A DNA stretch of 64,000 nucleotides from NCBI GenBank assembly GCA_012845835.1, contig JABAKD010000016.1:22738573-22802572 (forward strand), in the 5' to 3' direction. Both the position numbers and the translations under genes were made by a program. The notes under the pieces were generated by a model. The model saw nothing but the letters and a program-made list of their open reading frames with translations, was not told where the DNA came from and made no database searches. Origin of the DNA: Undaria pinnatifida. Its lineage: Eukaryota > Sar > Phaeophyceae > Laminariales > Alariaceae. Shown piece after piece: positions 12,131-24,200 of the stretch (the stretch's first letter is position 1; every line of letters begins with the position of its first letter).

Positions 12131-12440
12131 TTGGTAGTGCCGCGCTGTAGGCTTCATACATGCAGCGGTTGGTTGCGTGTGTGCTGTTGGGCTGTCACGT
12201 GCTGCGTGTGCGCTGGCCATATGGCATGTGGCTGCATGTGTGTGGCTGCAAGACGACACATACATGATACGTCCAGAAGAACGCGTGTAAATTAGTCTAG
12301 ACTATACCAGTGGTAGTAGATCGCTCTAGCAATTCTTTTTTTCTATATTTTCGCGTTTGGTGCTGTTGGAGTGTTCATCATTTTGAGCGCGCTTGGTCTG
12401 CAGACACAGATAGGCTCAAACCGTTCCTTTGCGCGACGTT
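12131..12440 (+). repeat. Tandem-cluster repeat, copy 4
   Basis: It has the same landmarks. It is preceded by a segment (about 12030-12125, with GCGCCGGTCTGTC) that also precedes copy 5, so the true unit is longer than the core. Confidence 0.7.
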
Positions 12441-12926
12441 AAGCAAAAACATGCTCCAGGAGGTGTTACTGTACGAAGAATGTGTAGACTATAACTTCGT
12501 CGGGTGAATACGCACATCAAGAAATTACATCTGCTACAGTGTAATAGGACATTAGCACAACAACGACGGACAACCTACAAAACGAAATACTAGGTAAACA
12601 AATAACGCGTAAGCGATGGCGTGCTTTTCGTCGACTAATGTGCATATTACGACATCTGCGAAAGGTTTCCTACGGCCAGCAACGAAAGCGGGAATACACT
12701 CCATCACGAAGCAAAATCGGACGGACACCATTCACAACAAACAAATATATAATCCCTAGACAACGTACATGACGCAAATGACCACCCGAATGGCGACCGC
12801 GCAAATAATTGCGATCTTAGAGTCAGTGACGTTCGAGGCCAAGACAGACACACAACTTGCCCGGGCTCGACAGCAGGGGCGCCGGTCTGTCAAAGGGCTA
12901 ATCCAGCCGTTGCGGTCATTTTTCTT

Positions 12927-13220
12927 CATGGTGCCGCGCTGTAGGCTTCATACGTGCAGCGGTTTGTTGCGTGTGTGCTGTTGGGCTGTCATGTACTGTG
13001 TGCGTGCTGGCCATGTGGCTGAAGGTGTGGCTGCAAGACGACGAATACATGTGTCATGATACGTCCAGAAGAACGCGTGCTATACCAGTAGTAGAAGTGT
13101 AGTAGTAGTAGTAGTAGTAGAAGTAATGAACGATCGCTCTAATAATTCGGCTTTTAATATTGTTGCGTTCGGTGCTTTTGGAGTGTTCATCATTTTGAGC
13201 GTGCTTGGTCTACAATAGGC
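12927..13220 (+). repeat. Tandem-cluster repeat, copy 5
   Basis: It has the same landmarks, interrupted by a (TAG)n microsatellite near 13088-13120. The preceding 12441-12926 includes a unique portion without a recognisable gene. Confidence 0.7.
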
Positions 13221-13231
13221 TCAAACCTGAT

Positions 13232-13336
13232 CTGTCATACGGATCAAGTTGTTTTGGGGCCTACCTTCCCCAGAGTCGGTGGCTCTTAATGATAGTGGTA
13301 CGATTTCATACCAGTCTTGGATTTTTGTCTATATCC
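13232..13336 (-). repeat. Direct repeat with conserved peptide, copy 1
   Basis: It aligns with 13460-13560. On the minus strand both copies read a similar peptide (here YEIVPLSLRA and NNLIRMTD). This suggests the pair derives from a coding sequence, but no family is recognised. Confidence 0.5.
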
Positions 13337-13459
13337 TCTTTAGGGCTCCTCTCTAAGTGAGTTCTTCGTACATTGTTGAAGTAAGCCCGGAGGACCCATC
13401 GTATATCTCACGCTGAGTCGGAGAGCTGTTTTGTGACTACAAGGGGTATAATCAAATAC

Positions 13460-13560
13460 TCATCTGTCATACGGATTAGGTTGTTTCGAGGCCTACCTTC
13501 CAAAGGGTCGGGGGCTGTTAGTGATAGTAGTACGATTTCATACCGGTCTAGGATAAATTT
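13460..13560 (-). repeat. Direct repeat with conserved peptide, copy 2
   Basis: Partner of 13232-13336, about 228 bases away. Its minus-strand frame reads YEIVLLSLTA and NNLIRMTD and belongs to a 60-codon open frame. Confidence 0.5.
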
Positions 13561-14740
13561 GTTTGTCTTGTGTAAGGCTTGATTATCCACCTTTTTCCGT
13601 TCAGCTTGCCATTTCTCTGGTGTAAGTTCCCTTCGTTGAAAGTACCAATTGGATCGAGGGCATTTCTACATCCAATATATACTTTATTTGATCGAGGGCA
13701 TTCTGTGTTCCCTTTAGCGCCCCTCTTTTCAAGTCTGCATTACTCATTGTTAGTTTTTGTATATCTTCACCAGTGTAAGTGCCGCGTACTTTGAAGTAGC
13801 TAATTGAAGGCATGCAGTGTAGTCTTTTTTAGTTCTTTCCTGTGAGTGAGTTTTTCGTGGATTTTGTGGACAAACATGGTCAGTTCTTCGTCTACTGTGG
13901 GAGTAAACACCGCGGTGTTTTGGAAGGCACAATCAACGGCGCTTTCCTTTTTCTCTTCCGTACATACAACATTTTCAACCTTTCATTCCGTCCGATATCA
14001 TTTTTATTGATGACGTCTCCTCTTTCCCTTCGCCTCGAAGCCTTGGAAGCAAGCAGGTTCTCAGATTCTCCTTACGGCATTTGTGGCCTACTTTTACTTG
14101 GCGACGGTTTTAATAACAGTGTTTCGCCTATGCTTGCTTCCTTCGTTTATATGTTTTCCTTCCATTCAGAGTAAACCTTTAGAACCTCATCATCGTATTA
14201 AGCTTTTAGCATCACTTCAAGCTTCAATTTTTGTATAACTACAACATATTTCACGTCGAGTGCTACGCTTCCTCACCCAAAATATGGGCGCCATGGAATG
14301 TCAACTTACCATCTTATTCGTATAAAAATCATGGCATTACTCTAAACTTCCAATAATGTGGAATCGAACAGCTACAACTTTTTCCTTTTTTGCCTCGTCC
14401 GAGTGCCGCCCTGCCCTACCCGAAACATGAATGCCGGCGCCCATGCGGAGCCCTTGTATCTTAAGAAAAAGAGACAAGTTTACGACGATTTTGGTTCGGA
14501 GCCCCGACGTTCAAACCCCCTTCAACAATATTGAATAATAGACGTAAACGAATAAGTAAGGGCCCGACCAAGGCCCACAAATACCCAGAATAACTGCAGC
14601 GCGGGCTCTCTGACGTTATGGCGTACGATATGTCATCAAAACGGCAGTCCTACGTCAATGCCTCATGACCGTGTTTTAAGGGGGTGTCGAGCAAGAATCC
14701 GAACTGTCTGAGGCGTAAGAAGGAGGTTTATACGCTAACG
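13561..14740. other. Unassigned region left of the inverted repeat
   Basis: A 110-codon plus-strand frame (13842-14174) and a 70-codon minus-strand frame (13601-13813) are present but not recognised. The minus strand continues the reading direction of the two repeats to the left and may be a decayed gene or element. No function is proposed. Confidence 0.35.
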
Positions 14741-14835
14741 TTGGTAATTAATCGCCAATTGTAGGGAGTGGCATGTTCTCGTCACAACTCCACGTACGAT
14801 ATAAAATGCGCAAAGATTGTGTCGCTTGCTAGAGT

Positions 14836-15138
14836 TCAAACATTGGGTGAACTACCTCCCCACATGAATGCAAAACCCATCATATATTCGAGAATACGAT
14901 ATGGACGTGGATACCGGTAACAACCCACGGAGCTATGCGGACCACCGGGTAAGCCATTCAAGCGCAGGCACAACGTCAACCTAACTACTGAGCACAACAT
15001 CACCGGGATTTCAATGTGCGGAATGCAGTGTTGATATCCCTGCACCGTGCAGTCCTTATAAAACTCACCAACCATCATGGATTCGTGAGATACTTCATTG
15101 TATAATATTAACCAAATGTATATCGGCCACGCAGGCAT
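14836..15138 (-). other. Open frame conserved between arms, left copy
   Basis: A 100-codon frame aligns with 63590-63868 on the right arm (shared MPA.PIYI, ESMM, RLNGL). Spacing and reading frame are partly kept, but substitutions are frequent and the C-terminal thirds differ. This is as expected for drifting duplicated DNA or a weakly constrained exon. No product is recognised. Confidence 0.25.
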
Positions 15139-15242
15139 TCCCCATGACGTCAGTATTCACCCTGTCCCCCAGCGCTCGGAGAGCATCGCGCACAACCCGT
15201 AAGAGCCTGTTCTGCCAGACAGAAGGAGTGACGGCGGCGTCA
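15130..15242 (-). other. Possible exon of a third gene, left copy
   Basis: After a conserved acceptor (ATGCAG), the minus strand encodes a peptide with LLRVVRDALRALGDR and MGNAC. The right arm at 63486 shows the same acceptor and LLRVVRDTLQALGDR with VGNAC. Several differences between the arms are synonymous in this frame. The right copy has an in-frame TAG, so only the left could be intact. Function unknown. Confidence 0.3.
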
Positions 15243-15718
15243 CTGCATGTGTCCCTGCTACGCATTGAAACTCGTGGTTGTCGATCTATCCCGGGCCTTA
15301 AACTTCAACTTTCAGCTATGCTAACCCTACATCGTTCATGGTGTTGCTATATATAATCATATCATCGGTGACGTGGGCACAAACAAAGATGTCGAAATGC
15401 CCCGTCGCCAGAAATTCCACAGCGTGCCGTCAGGAACCTAATCGCGTGACACTGCATGATATGGGGAGAGAGGAGGTGGGTCAACAGCTATTTGGCGTAA
15501 TGTGCCAGACCAAGCTCTACCTCTTGCCCCTCCGCCATCCAGAAAGCCCCGCCCCACGACCTTCCCTTATATGTACGATCACCGCTACCACCCCCGACGT
15601 ATAATGGCGAATCGGTATATACCTAAATGCTGCTAACAGCAGACAGTAGAGCGTTTCAAGTTTCATTCATAGCCTCATTGGGCAGATGCGCGGATACAGA
15701 TGCACGTGAATAATTGCG

Positions 15719-17910
15719 TCAGGTGGAGTTGTCCATTTTTTTTGTTAAAAGCGCAAAGTCGGTGCCGAGGGGGCTTGACACGCGGTAGTCTTCGACAGTT
15801 CCACGTATCGCCCCATACCCGTGCATTATTTTATGTCCATCCTCGTCCAACACCGGGCGGGCCGTTTCACCCAGAATGCCGCTGAGCGACTCGTTGTCTA
15901 GAGACAGACCGTCCAAACCTACGTCCATCTGCCAGAACTCCAAGGCGGGAAGGACACGACCATCCCAGTCAACGTCCCCATTGCCTTGGAAGTTTGTGCC
16001 GACATTGAGGCGCACCGTGACAGAGGAAGTCATTATCTTGATCACCGAGTAGATGGACTGCACATAGGCGAGGTCTTTCTGTGCGATGTATTGCGTGCAC
16101 CAGTCGGGAGCGGCCATGTGGTCGAATCGCAGAATCCAGTCCTCGAACGTTTCCTCCACGGCCAATTGGCGCTTGCCGTGCAACATCTCGTCGTACATGC
16201 GAGCCCATATCTTGTCCCCTCCGAACTGCCGACACTCCACAGGTAGGTTGGACGCCGACATAGCAATGCCGTCCGTCACGTACTCGTCTTTCGTGAAACG
16301 GAGAAGGCTGTTTACCTCCTTGCCGTCGACAACAGCGCGGAGTCCGCCGTTGGAAAGGCAGGTGGACATGCTGGGGGGGCAACCGGCGGTGTTAACATCG
16401 TACGGGTTAATCACGTCGATAACGAGTGAATGACCCTGTGACATGACGCTCAGGCCGGTAATGAGCTGGCGGTCTGGAAACTCTGCGGGTAAAGGAGCGT
16501 TGAGCCTGACGTTGACGCTGATGCTCTCAGTATCATCGGAGACGATGCAGTACCAGCTGTTGTCGACACCGGACCAGTCGACCTGCTGGCCGCGAAAGCC
16601 TTGCATGTGTGGGTCACCACACATGCTTGTCCCTGGGTCGCACACTGCGTAGTTTGAAATGGCGGCGGGATATCATGGCGGATGATGCTGGTGTTGTACG
16701 TAAAACCATGGCTTGACGCATCTACGAAGGGTTGAACTGCAGAAAAACTCTTACTGGCACTCTTTGCGGACACAATTGCGTCGTGGAAGGGACACAGCAT
16801 GGCATGCGGTAAGATTGGAGAATCGTTGTTTGAGCCAAGCTGTTCTTGATTTCCGGCCTACTTGACCGTGGAGAAGTGCCTAAGACCGTTTGAACACAAT
16901 TTGCGTCTCAAAGTTGCTTTCGCCGGCTATGAGCATTTTTGTCCGGCTTCATTTCACCATATTTTCTGTATCTTCGTTGGGGTGGGGTATAGAGGTCCCA
17001 AAGTAAGGGCCTTCACAAAATGCAGCCGCTACCCCTCTCGTAACATGGGTACTGAAAAATATTTGAATCCTGCCGAACGTCCCGTGGAATCAACTTGGTG
17101 TTGCTAATGGCCACGATTCCGTTTTCGCTATAGCAGGCGTATAGCCACATCGCCGTCCACTGAGGAAACAAGGGAACGATTATAACGGTAGAGTCGATCG
17201 TTGATGCAGTTGTTGTGAGCTATATGAGGGCGCGTTTCAAATAGTTCTAGCATATTTCTTGCTGACGAAAAACCGAGGTCGTTGCGACTGGCTTAATGTG
17301 GGGGCATTCCGCAAGCGGCCTGTGCCTCGAACGATGCCCGGACGCCTTACAGCAGGCTCATTCATGAGAATATTGAAGTAGTTTAGGACAACGTAAGTCT
17401 CCTTAAAGGCCCCGGTGTTCGTGGTTGTAACATTCCGAACATATCCCATGAAAAGATATCGCTCGTGAGACGTGAAAAATTACAGAAGGCGCATAGCACG
17501 TTGTATTTAGATTGGCGCCGAGCATCACACGGTTGGACGTTTAGTGGAGGTGCACTTTTCTTTCTCCTGACCTCCCTTCCTTGCAGCCTTCCTTACCCTT
17601 CGTCCTGTTTGCCGGAAATATTGTCTAATATCTTATTTACTGAAGAGCCGTAGAGACGAGAACACCAGCTGCTACACGCTCACGACAGCAGCGAGGTGTA
17701 AAATAGATTATGTAGATCCATAAGAGACTTACCATTGCAAGTGTAACCGTCGGCTCCAGGCACACAAGTTTGACCATTTGCACACGAAACCGCGGTGGTC
17801 GGGGTACATTCTGTTCGCCGATTCACGTGTGCGACAAAGAACAGAGGAAACCACAGTACAGACATGTGTTGTGCAAGATTAGGCTCAATTATGAGGTACG
17901 TCGTTGACAT
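15719..17910 (-). CDS. Secreted protein with divergent VWD domain, left copy
   Basis: This is a two-exon model. Exon 1 (17733-17910) encodes an N-terminus with a hydrophobic stretch starting at the second Met (MSVLWFPLFFVAHV), then a Cys-containing segment (CTPTTAVSC, QTCVPGADGYTC). It ends at a GTAAGT donor in phase 1. Exon 2 (15719-16644) follows a CAG acceptor, continues in phase with VCDPGTSMCGDPHMQ, and runs open for 307 codons to the stop. CGDPHMQGFRG with DWSG and SWYC resembles the start of a VWD domain (usual form GDPHxxTFDG). Conserved cysteines follow (AGCPPSMSTC, VECRQ, DWCTQ). The right copy has 94% identical exon-2 protein. The gene lies about 0.3 kb downstream of the LRR gene's last recognised exon, on the same strand. 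The exon-1 start (first or second Met) is uncertain. Confidence 0.8.
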
Positions 17911-18169
17911 AGATCAAACCGTGTGCAAAACTAACGTCATCAGTCTACGTCGCGAAAATACCCCAATGACGGATTATCTGGGTACAATATGGGGTACGTG
18001 GAGGTTCCGAAGTAAGGAACCACTGCCCCCCTTGATCATTCTACCGCAACAGCCTTATCAGTTTCCATTGATAACGACATGCCGTCGATAACAGTGGAAA
18101 GCATTATTCGCAGGCGACGTTTTGAGGAAAGAAGTCGATACTTCCAACTTGAACTCCGCTGATTCTTAC

Positions 18170-18231
18170 CGCACACGCCAGAGGGGTCGACCTGTGGAGC
18201 GTCAGCTGAGGTCGAGGGGTCGGAAAAGGTT
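18170..18231 (-). CDS. Candidate C-terminal exon of the left LRR gene
   Basis: A 62-nt stretch lies between AACGCAG and GTAAGA splice sites. It enters in phase 2, matching the preceding LRR exon, and leaves in phase 1. It encodes TFSDPSTSADAPQVDP then SGVCG. The right-arm exon has the same length and phase. Phase-1 exit also fits entry into VWD exon 2, so splicing into the neighbouring gene is possible. Confidence 0.5.
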
Positions 18232-21200
18232 CTGCGTTTGCCAAATCGGATCAAGCAGAGGGTCGTCGACGGGAGTACAGCTTTGGGGTCGGAGCATATC
18301 GTCAGAAGGAACAACTAGTTTTTACACGAGCCAGCGCTGTGCATGCGCGATCAACCATTCCCGTTTCGATCGAAGTTGACTCCACCTTGTACACGAAGAA
18401 AAAAGTACCATATTTAGCGAATCATCAATACGGGTGATTAACAACTCCGTCATGCACCCATCTCTCCGACCTATATTCAGCACTGTGCTATTGCTTGCCA
18501 ACCAGGCCAAGCCAGAGGCCGCAGGCGAATATCACCCACACAGGCATATGAATACCGAGCAATGATCATCCATCACCCACCCACATCACTTACACGGAAG
18601 GGATGCATTGCAGGCCCGAGTTTTCACCTAGATACCTGAACGAAGACAAAGAAAGTTTGCGCAACAGCAAAAAGGTAGACATAGGTTGACGAAACGGGTG
18701 GATGTAAACACGCTAACGCGCTGTGATTGATCAGCGAAGACCAACGATAGGCCCGACCGTGCTCGCAAGAGGCAGCACCAGTGGCTGTCTTCGTGATCGG
18801 CAAGCCATGTGCAGCTGTTGAACTACGTCGTGTTGTTAAACCTTTGGTGTCTGGGTCGTCCGTAAATTGACGGGTAAACAGCGACCACGTGAAAGGGCGT
18901 AATGATACGTGGCCACGTCCTGCGAGGTTTCGCTTGCGTGCACTGAAGTCAGCCAGATCGGTCTGTGACACGACTAAGAGGCACTCACAGCGCCTCCAAG
19001 CTTCCGTCGGACCCCAAGTCTTCGAATACACCTTCGGGAAGCGTCGTCAGAGCGTTGTCAGACAGATGCCTGTCGACTCGGATTGAAAATGAGGGAACAC
19101 AAGTTAAATTGGCATCGCAGATATTTTCCGCTACGCGTGGCCTCCGCCACTGGGGGTATTCTCAATGCTTTTATTGACTCGAATTGAATTAGGGAAATGT
19201 TCAGAAAAGCGCTACCTTCCTACGCTCGTCGTACCTTACACTTTCCTCTACAATGTCACTTAAAATCAAGCCGATATGTGCCATAGCGGGAACCATCGAA
19301 GTCGTATACGGAACGCAGCGGCAAATTTGGCTCGTTACTATACCAGAAAATATTCGTATATACCTCTACAATCTACAGTGGCCACCACGTTCGATTATCC
19401 TACTTTGGCTGGCGGTCGCCAATCCAAATGGTTCATCGTAGTGTGGGCGTTTCTTTCATCGTTGGTGTTTCACAGCCAGTTTTTTTCGTACTGCACATAA
19501 CGGTGAAGGTTGTGGTATGTCGAACCCCAATCGGTTTGCATTGCCTACACCCGCATTGCGTGCTTCCAATCGATGAACATAATGTGTTCCCGGTGCGCCT
19601 TACAGGTACGACGACGCCGGCCATGCACCCCAGGATATATATATATATATATGCCCATGGACTATGGATACATCTAACAGTCCCCTGTGAGTAGGTGTAG
19701 TGCAAATGACGCGTGCTACGACAAAGGGGCACCGCTTTTTCCCTGCGGTCCAACAAAATTGGGCACATGAGACCTTCTGAAAACAAATCTGGAGAAACTT
19801 ACAACTGCTACCGGATGAAAAATCCCATAGCTTAGGTACACCACGAACATAAGGCAAAAACAGGACCTGTTTCCGACAATTTTGCGATGAGGAGCCCAAC
19901 CATTCAGGAACCATTACAGACGGAAAGTGCTAACTCTGCCGTAGCACGTGTCGAATCCGTATATAATATATATATATATACACTGCAGCTGTGATGTCGA
20001 ATGTTTTGTCGAACTCATTTTTGCAAGCTGTGTGACCCTCCGATGGCGCGAATCATGTACCAAATCCCAACGTGAGGGCTCTTTGCTCTCGAACAGCGAA
20101 GAATCCCACAACTGTTGCATCAAAAACTTGGAGGTGATCATTCGATTGTTTTAGACCGGTATAAAGAGTCGGGGCGGTGTCTGCGCCACTCACACTTCTT
20201 GCACAGACGATAAGCCGGTGAAGACGTCCACGGGCAGGCTGGAAATTTCGTTATTTTCCAAGTACCTGACATAGGTTCACGGCGGCATCGGAAAACAGTA
20301 TATTTCATACAGCAGGGGTACATATATCTGTGCGGGATTCTCTAGGTACTAAGATGGCAATGCCAAATGTTGCATTCGTGTTCGGTGAGTGTTTCATGCT
20401 TAGTCGGGAATGGATGCCTTTTTACGGATACCCATTCTGTAGAACAATGAACAAGAAGATGGTATATCCTGCCGCACGACGGAGTGCAGTCGAACCACCC
20501 CACCAAACCGGACACGAAGTTGCCCCCAATTAGCCGTCTCGTTGATGCTAGCACCTGGTACCTTCGGCCGAAACTGTTTCGGGGCGTTCGACATCGTGGC
20601 AGCAGCAAGGATGCTACCACGCAACAGCATACAGACCATGACCGGCCAACCGTGGGCATCGCAGAAACCAATGGGCAAGTATTTTGGGTGACATGACGCG
20701 GTCACCCATCGTCATATTGCGCACCTCCAATGCATGGATATATTTTTATGGTAAAATTTGTTGTGTCCTCTATCTCAACAACACTTAGTGTTAGTTGGTA
20801 ATTCAGTGTCACCTCAACCTTTCGAATCCTACTGATTCAAAATTTTTCTGAACCCCGCTCTAACGTTCTGGTCAAGTCGACAAGGCGCTTGATTTCACCG
20901 TAATTTCTCTCCGGTTAGGAGAATCGACCGTTCAGCCTAAACTACCACAGAGAACAACGCGTGGTTCAACCACGGTCTTTCTGTGTAATGTGCAGGTCAT
21001 TTCGCGCCTTGGCTACGGTAGAGTAGAAGTCAAAAGAGCGTGTACCAACTTTCAAGGGTAGCTTCTCGTCATACTCACAGATGGGTCAGAGCTCCCAGAT
21101 CGGCGAAGATGTTCGATGGAAGGGTTTCCAGATTGTTTCCATAAAGGTACCTTATGCACGTGACGGAGGCCGTGGCGGCGGGAGGGTAAAAATATAACCG

Positions 21201-24200
21201 AGTCAACAATCGTGAACAAGTAATATGGTGTCGCCGGTGACAGTGCATTAACGCGGGGTTGTGGAACCATGTCCCGTGTTTGTTGTGCGAGCAGTAGGTC
21301 GCCTACGCCCCTCCTACTGTACACTTTCCCCCACAACGTGACGTGAAATGACGCCGATCTGTGCCTTAGGGGGAACCATTGAAGTCGTAATTGACACGTA
21401 GTGCCATATCTGGCCCGTTACTATACCGTATCTAACTCTGCAAGTGGCCACCGCGTTCTATTGGCTTACTTTAACGGGCGGTCGCCAATCCAAATGTTTC
21501 GTAGTGGTGTAGGCGTTTCTTTTATCGTTGGTGTTTTATAGAGAGTTTTATCGTAATGCATAATATATGGGTGAAGGGGTGTGGTATGTCAAACCTCAAT
21601 CGTTTTGCACTGCCTACACCTGCATCGTGTGCTTGCAATCGATGAACATAATGTACTTCAGGTATCCGGCCACGCACCCCAAGATATATGGGCCCATGGA
21701 CCATGGATACATCTGACAGTCCCTGATGGTTAGCTGTAGTGTAGAAAATGCGTGCTACGACAAAGGGGCACCGCTTGCTTTCTAAGGGCCAACAAAACTG
21801 TGCGCACATATTCAGAGAAACTTGCAACTGCTACCGGATACAAAATCTCATAGCCTAGGTACACCACGACCATCAGGTAAAAACGCGACTTGTTTCCGAC
21901 TATTTTGCGATCAGGAGCACAACCATTCAGGAACCATTTCAGACAGAAAGAGCTACCTCTGTCGTAGCCCACGTCAAATACGTATATGCGCCAAATCCCA
22001 ACGTGAGGGCCGCTTGCGTTCGAACGGCAAAGCACCTCACAAATGTTGCATTAAAAACATATAGATGAGCATTTGTTTGGTTTAGACCGGTGCAGTCTAT
22101 AGGGTCGGGGTGGTACCTGCGGCACTCACAATTCCTCCATAGACGATAAGCCAGTGAAGACGTCCGCGGGCAGGCTGGAAATTTGGTTATCTTCCAACAA
22201 CCTGACATAGTTTCACGGCGGCATCGGAAGACAGTATATTTCATACAACAGGGGTACAGATATCTGTGCGGGATTCTCTAGGTACCAAGATGGCAATGCA
22301 AAATGTTGCATTTGCGTTCGGTGAGTGTTCCATGCTTGGTTGTTAAGGGGTGCCTTTTACGGATACCCATTCTGTAGCACAATGAACAAATAGAAGGCAT
22401 ATCCTGCCGCACGACGGAGTGCAGTCGAACCACTCCGCCAAACCGGACACGAAGTTGCCCCCAATTAGCCGTCTCGTTGATGCTAGCACCTGGTACCTTC
22501 GGCCGAAACTGTTTCGGGGCGTTCGACAGCGTGGCAGCAGCAAGGACGCTACCCCGCAACTGTATACAGACCATGACCGGCCAACGGTGAACATAGCAGA
22601 AGCCAATACGAAGTATTTTGGGTGACATGACGCGGTCACCTTCTGTTTATCGCGCACCTCCCACACATGGATATATTTGAATGGTAGAAGTTGTTGTCTT
22701 TCCTTTGTCAACAAGTGTTAGTTGGTACAGCAGTGCCACCTCAACCTTTCAAAACCTACTGGTATATAGTCTCGTGAACCCTGCTATAATCTCGTGGAGT
22801 AATTGACAAGGCGCGCAGTTTCTTCGTTATTTCTCTCCGGTTAGAAGCATCGACCGTTCAGCCTGAATTACTCCAGAGACCAACGTGTGGTCCAACCGCG
22901 GTCTGTTTGCTTGATGTGCCGGTCATTTTACGCATTTAAAATATTTGGGTAGAAGGGAAGAGAGCGTGTACCAACTTTCAAGGGTAGCTTCTCGTTATAC
23001 TCACAGACGTTTCACAGCCCCCAGATTGGCGAAGATGTTCGATGGAAGCGTTACCAGGCTGTTTTCATAGAGATACCTTCATGTACGTGACGGGAGCCGT
23101 GGCGGTGGGAGAGTAAAAATGTAGCCGAGTCAACAATCGTAAACAAGCAATTTAGTGTCGTCGGTGACAGTTCATTCACGTAGGTTAGCGGTACGCCAAA
23201 CATACATGTCCCGGGTTTGTCGGGCGAGCAGTAGTTCCACATTTGAGTAGGTGATGATCGAATGCTAAACATGAAAAGTGAAGGGCTGGGGCAGGAGCGG
23301 TCAGTGCCACATGACAGATCGGCCACCGAGTATTATGTGGTGACATTGACTTTGCAGGACGATGTCATTGTTACCGGGTTGATGGACCAACATAATTGGA
23401 CTTACAATAAAGTCCATGCTCCACACTCGTGCGTTGTGCTTGATTCGGTGCAAATTGTCGCGCGTTTGAGAGGACTGCCTGGTGACAGCTGTGTTGGACA
23501 GCAACGCCCATGAGCACGCAACCTTCATCTTTCGGGTTAGCATTAGGTGTCTGTCATCGAGGCGGATGGGGGGGATGTTTCGTTCGTGTAGCAGCTACCT
23601 GTAAGAGAGAATTTCTGACTTGGGGGGAAGGCAGGGAGTTCACACCGGTATCCCAAGCAAAACAACACCGGTTTTAGCGTTGGCGGGGCACTTAGAGCTG
23701 CCGATGTTGTAGTGCTGCAGTGCCACCTCAACTCCTCCAACCCTACTGGTGTATTGGTTCGTGAACCCTCCTCTAACCTCTTGGAGAAATCGGCAAGGCG
23801 CTCTGTTTCCCCGTCGCTTCTCTCCGGTTGACATCATCGATCGTTCAGCCTAAAATGTTCCAGAGACCAACGTGTGGTTCAACCACGGTCTGTCTGCGTA
23901 ATGTGCCGGTCATTTCGTGCATTGGAAACGGGAGAGTAGGAGTAAAGAGGGCGTGCACCAATTTCCAAAGGTTGCTTCTTGTTTTACTCACAGACGGGTC
24001 AGAGTTCCCAGATCGGCGAAGATGTCCGATGGAAGCGTCACCAGGTTGTTTCTGCTAAGGTACCTAAGGTAGATGACGAAAGCGGTGGCGGCGTGAGGGT
24101 AAAAACGTAAGCCGGTCAACAATCGTAAACAAGTGTTATGGTGTCGTCGGTGACAGTTTATTCACGAGGGTTTGTGGTACGGCGAACATCCATGTCGAGT

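Noticed and set aside
15719-16645. Reading the VWD exon as a single-exon gene starting at GTG
   Set aside because: A GTG start is unlikely in a eukaryotic gene. A CAG acceptor lies at this point, and both arms have a phase-matched signal-peptide exon about 1.1 kb upstream.
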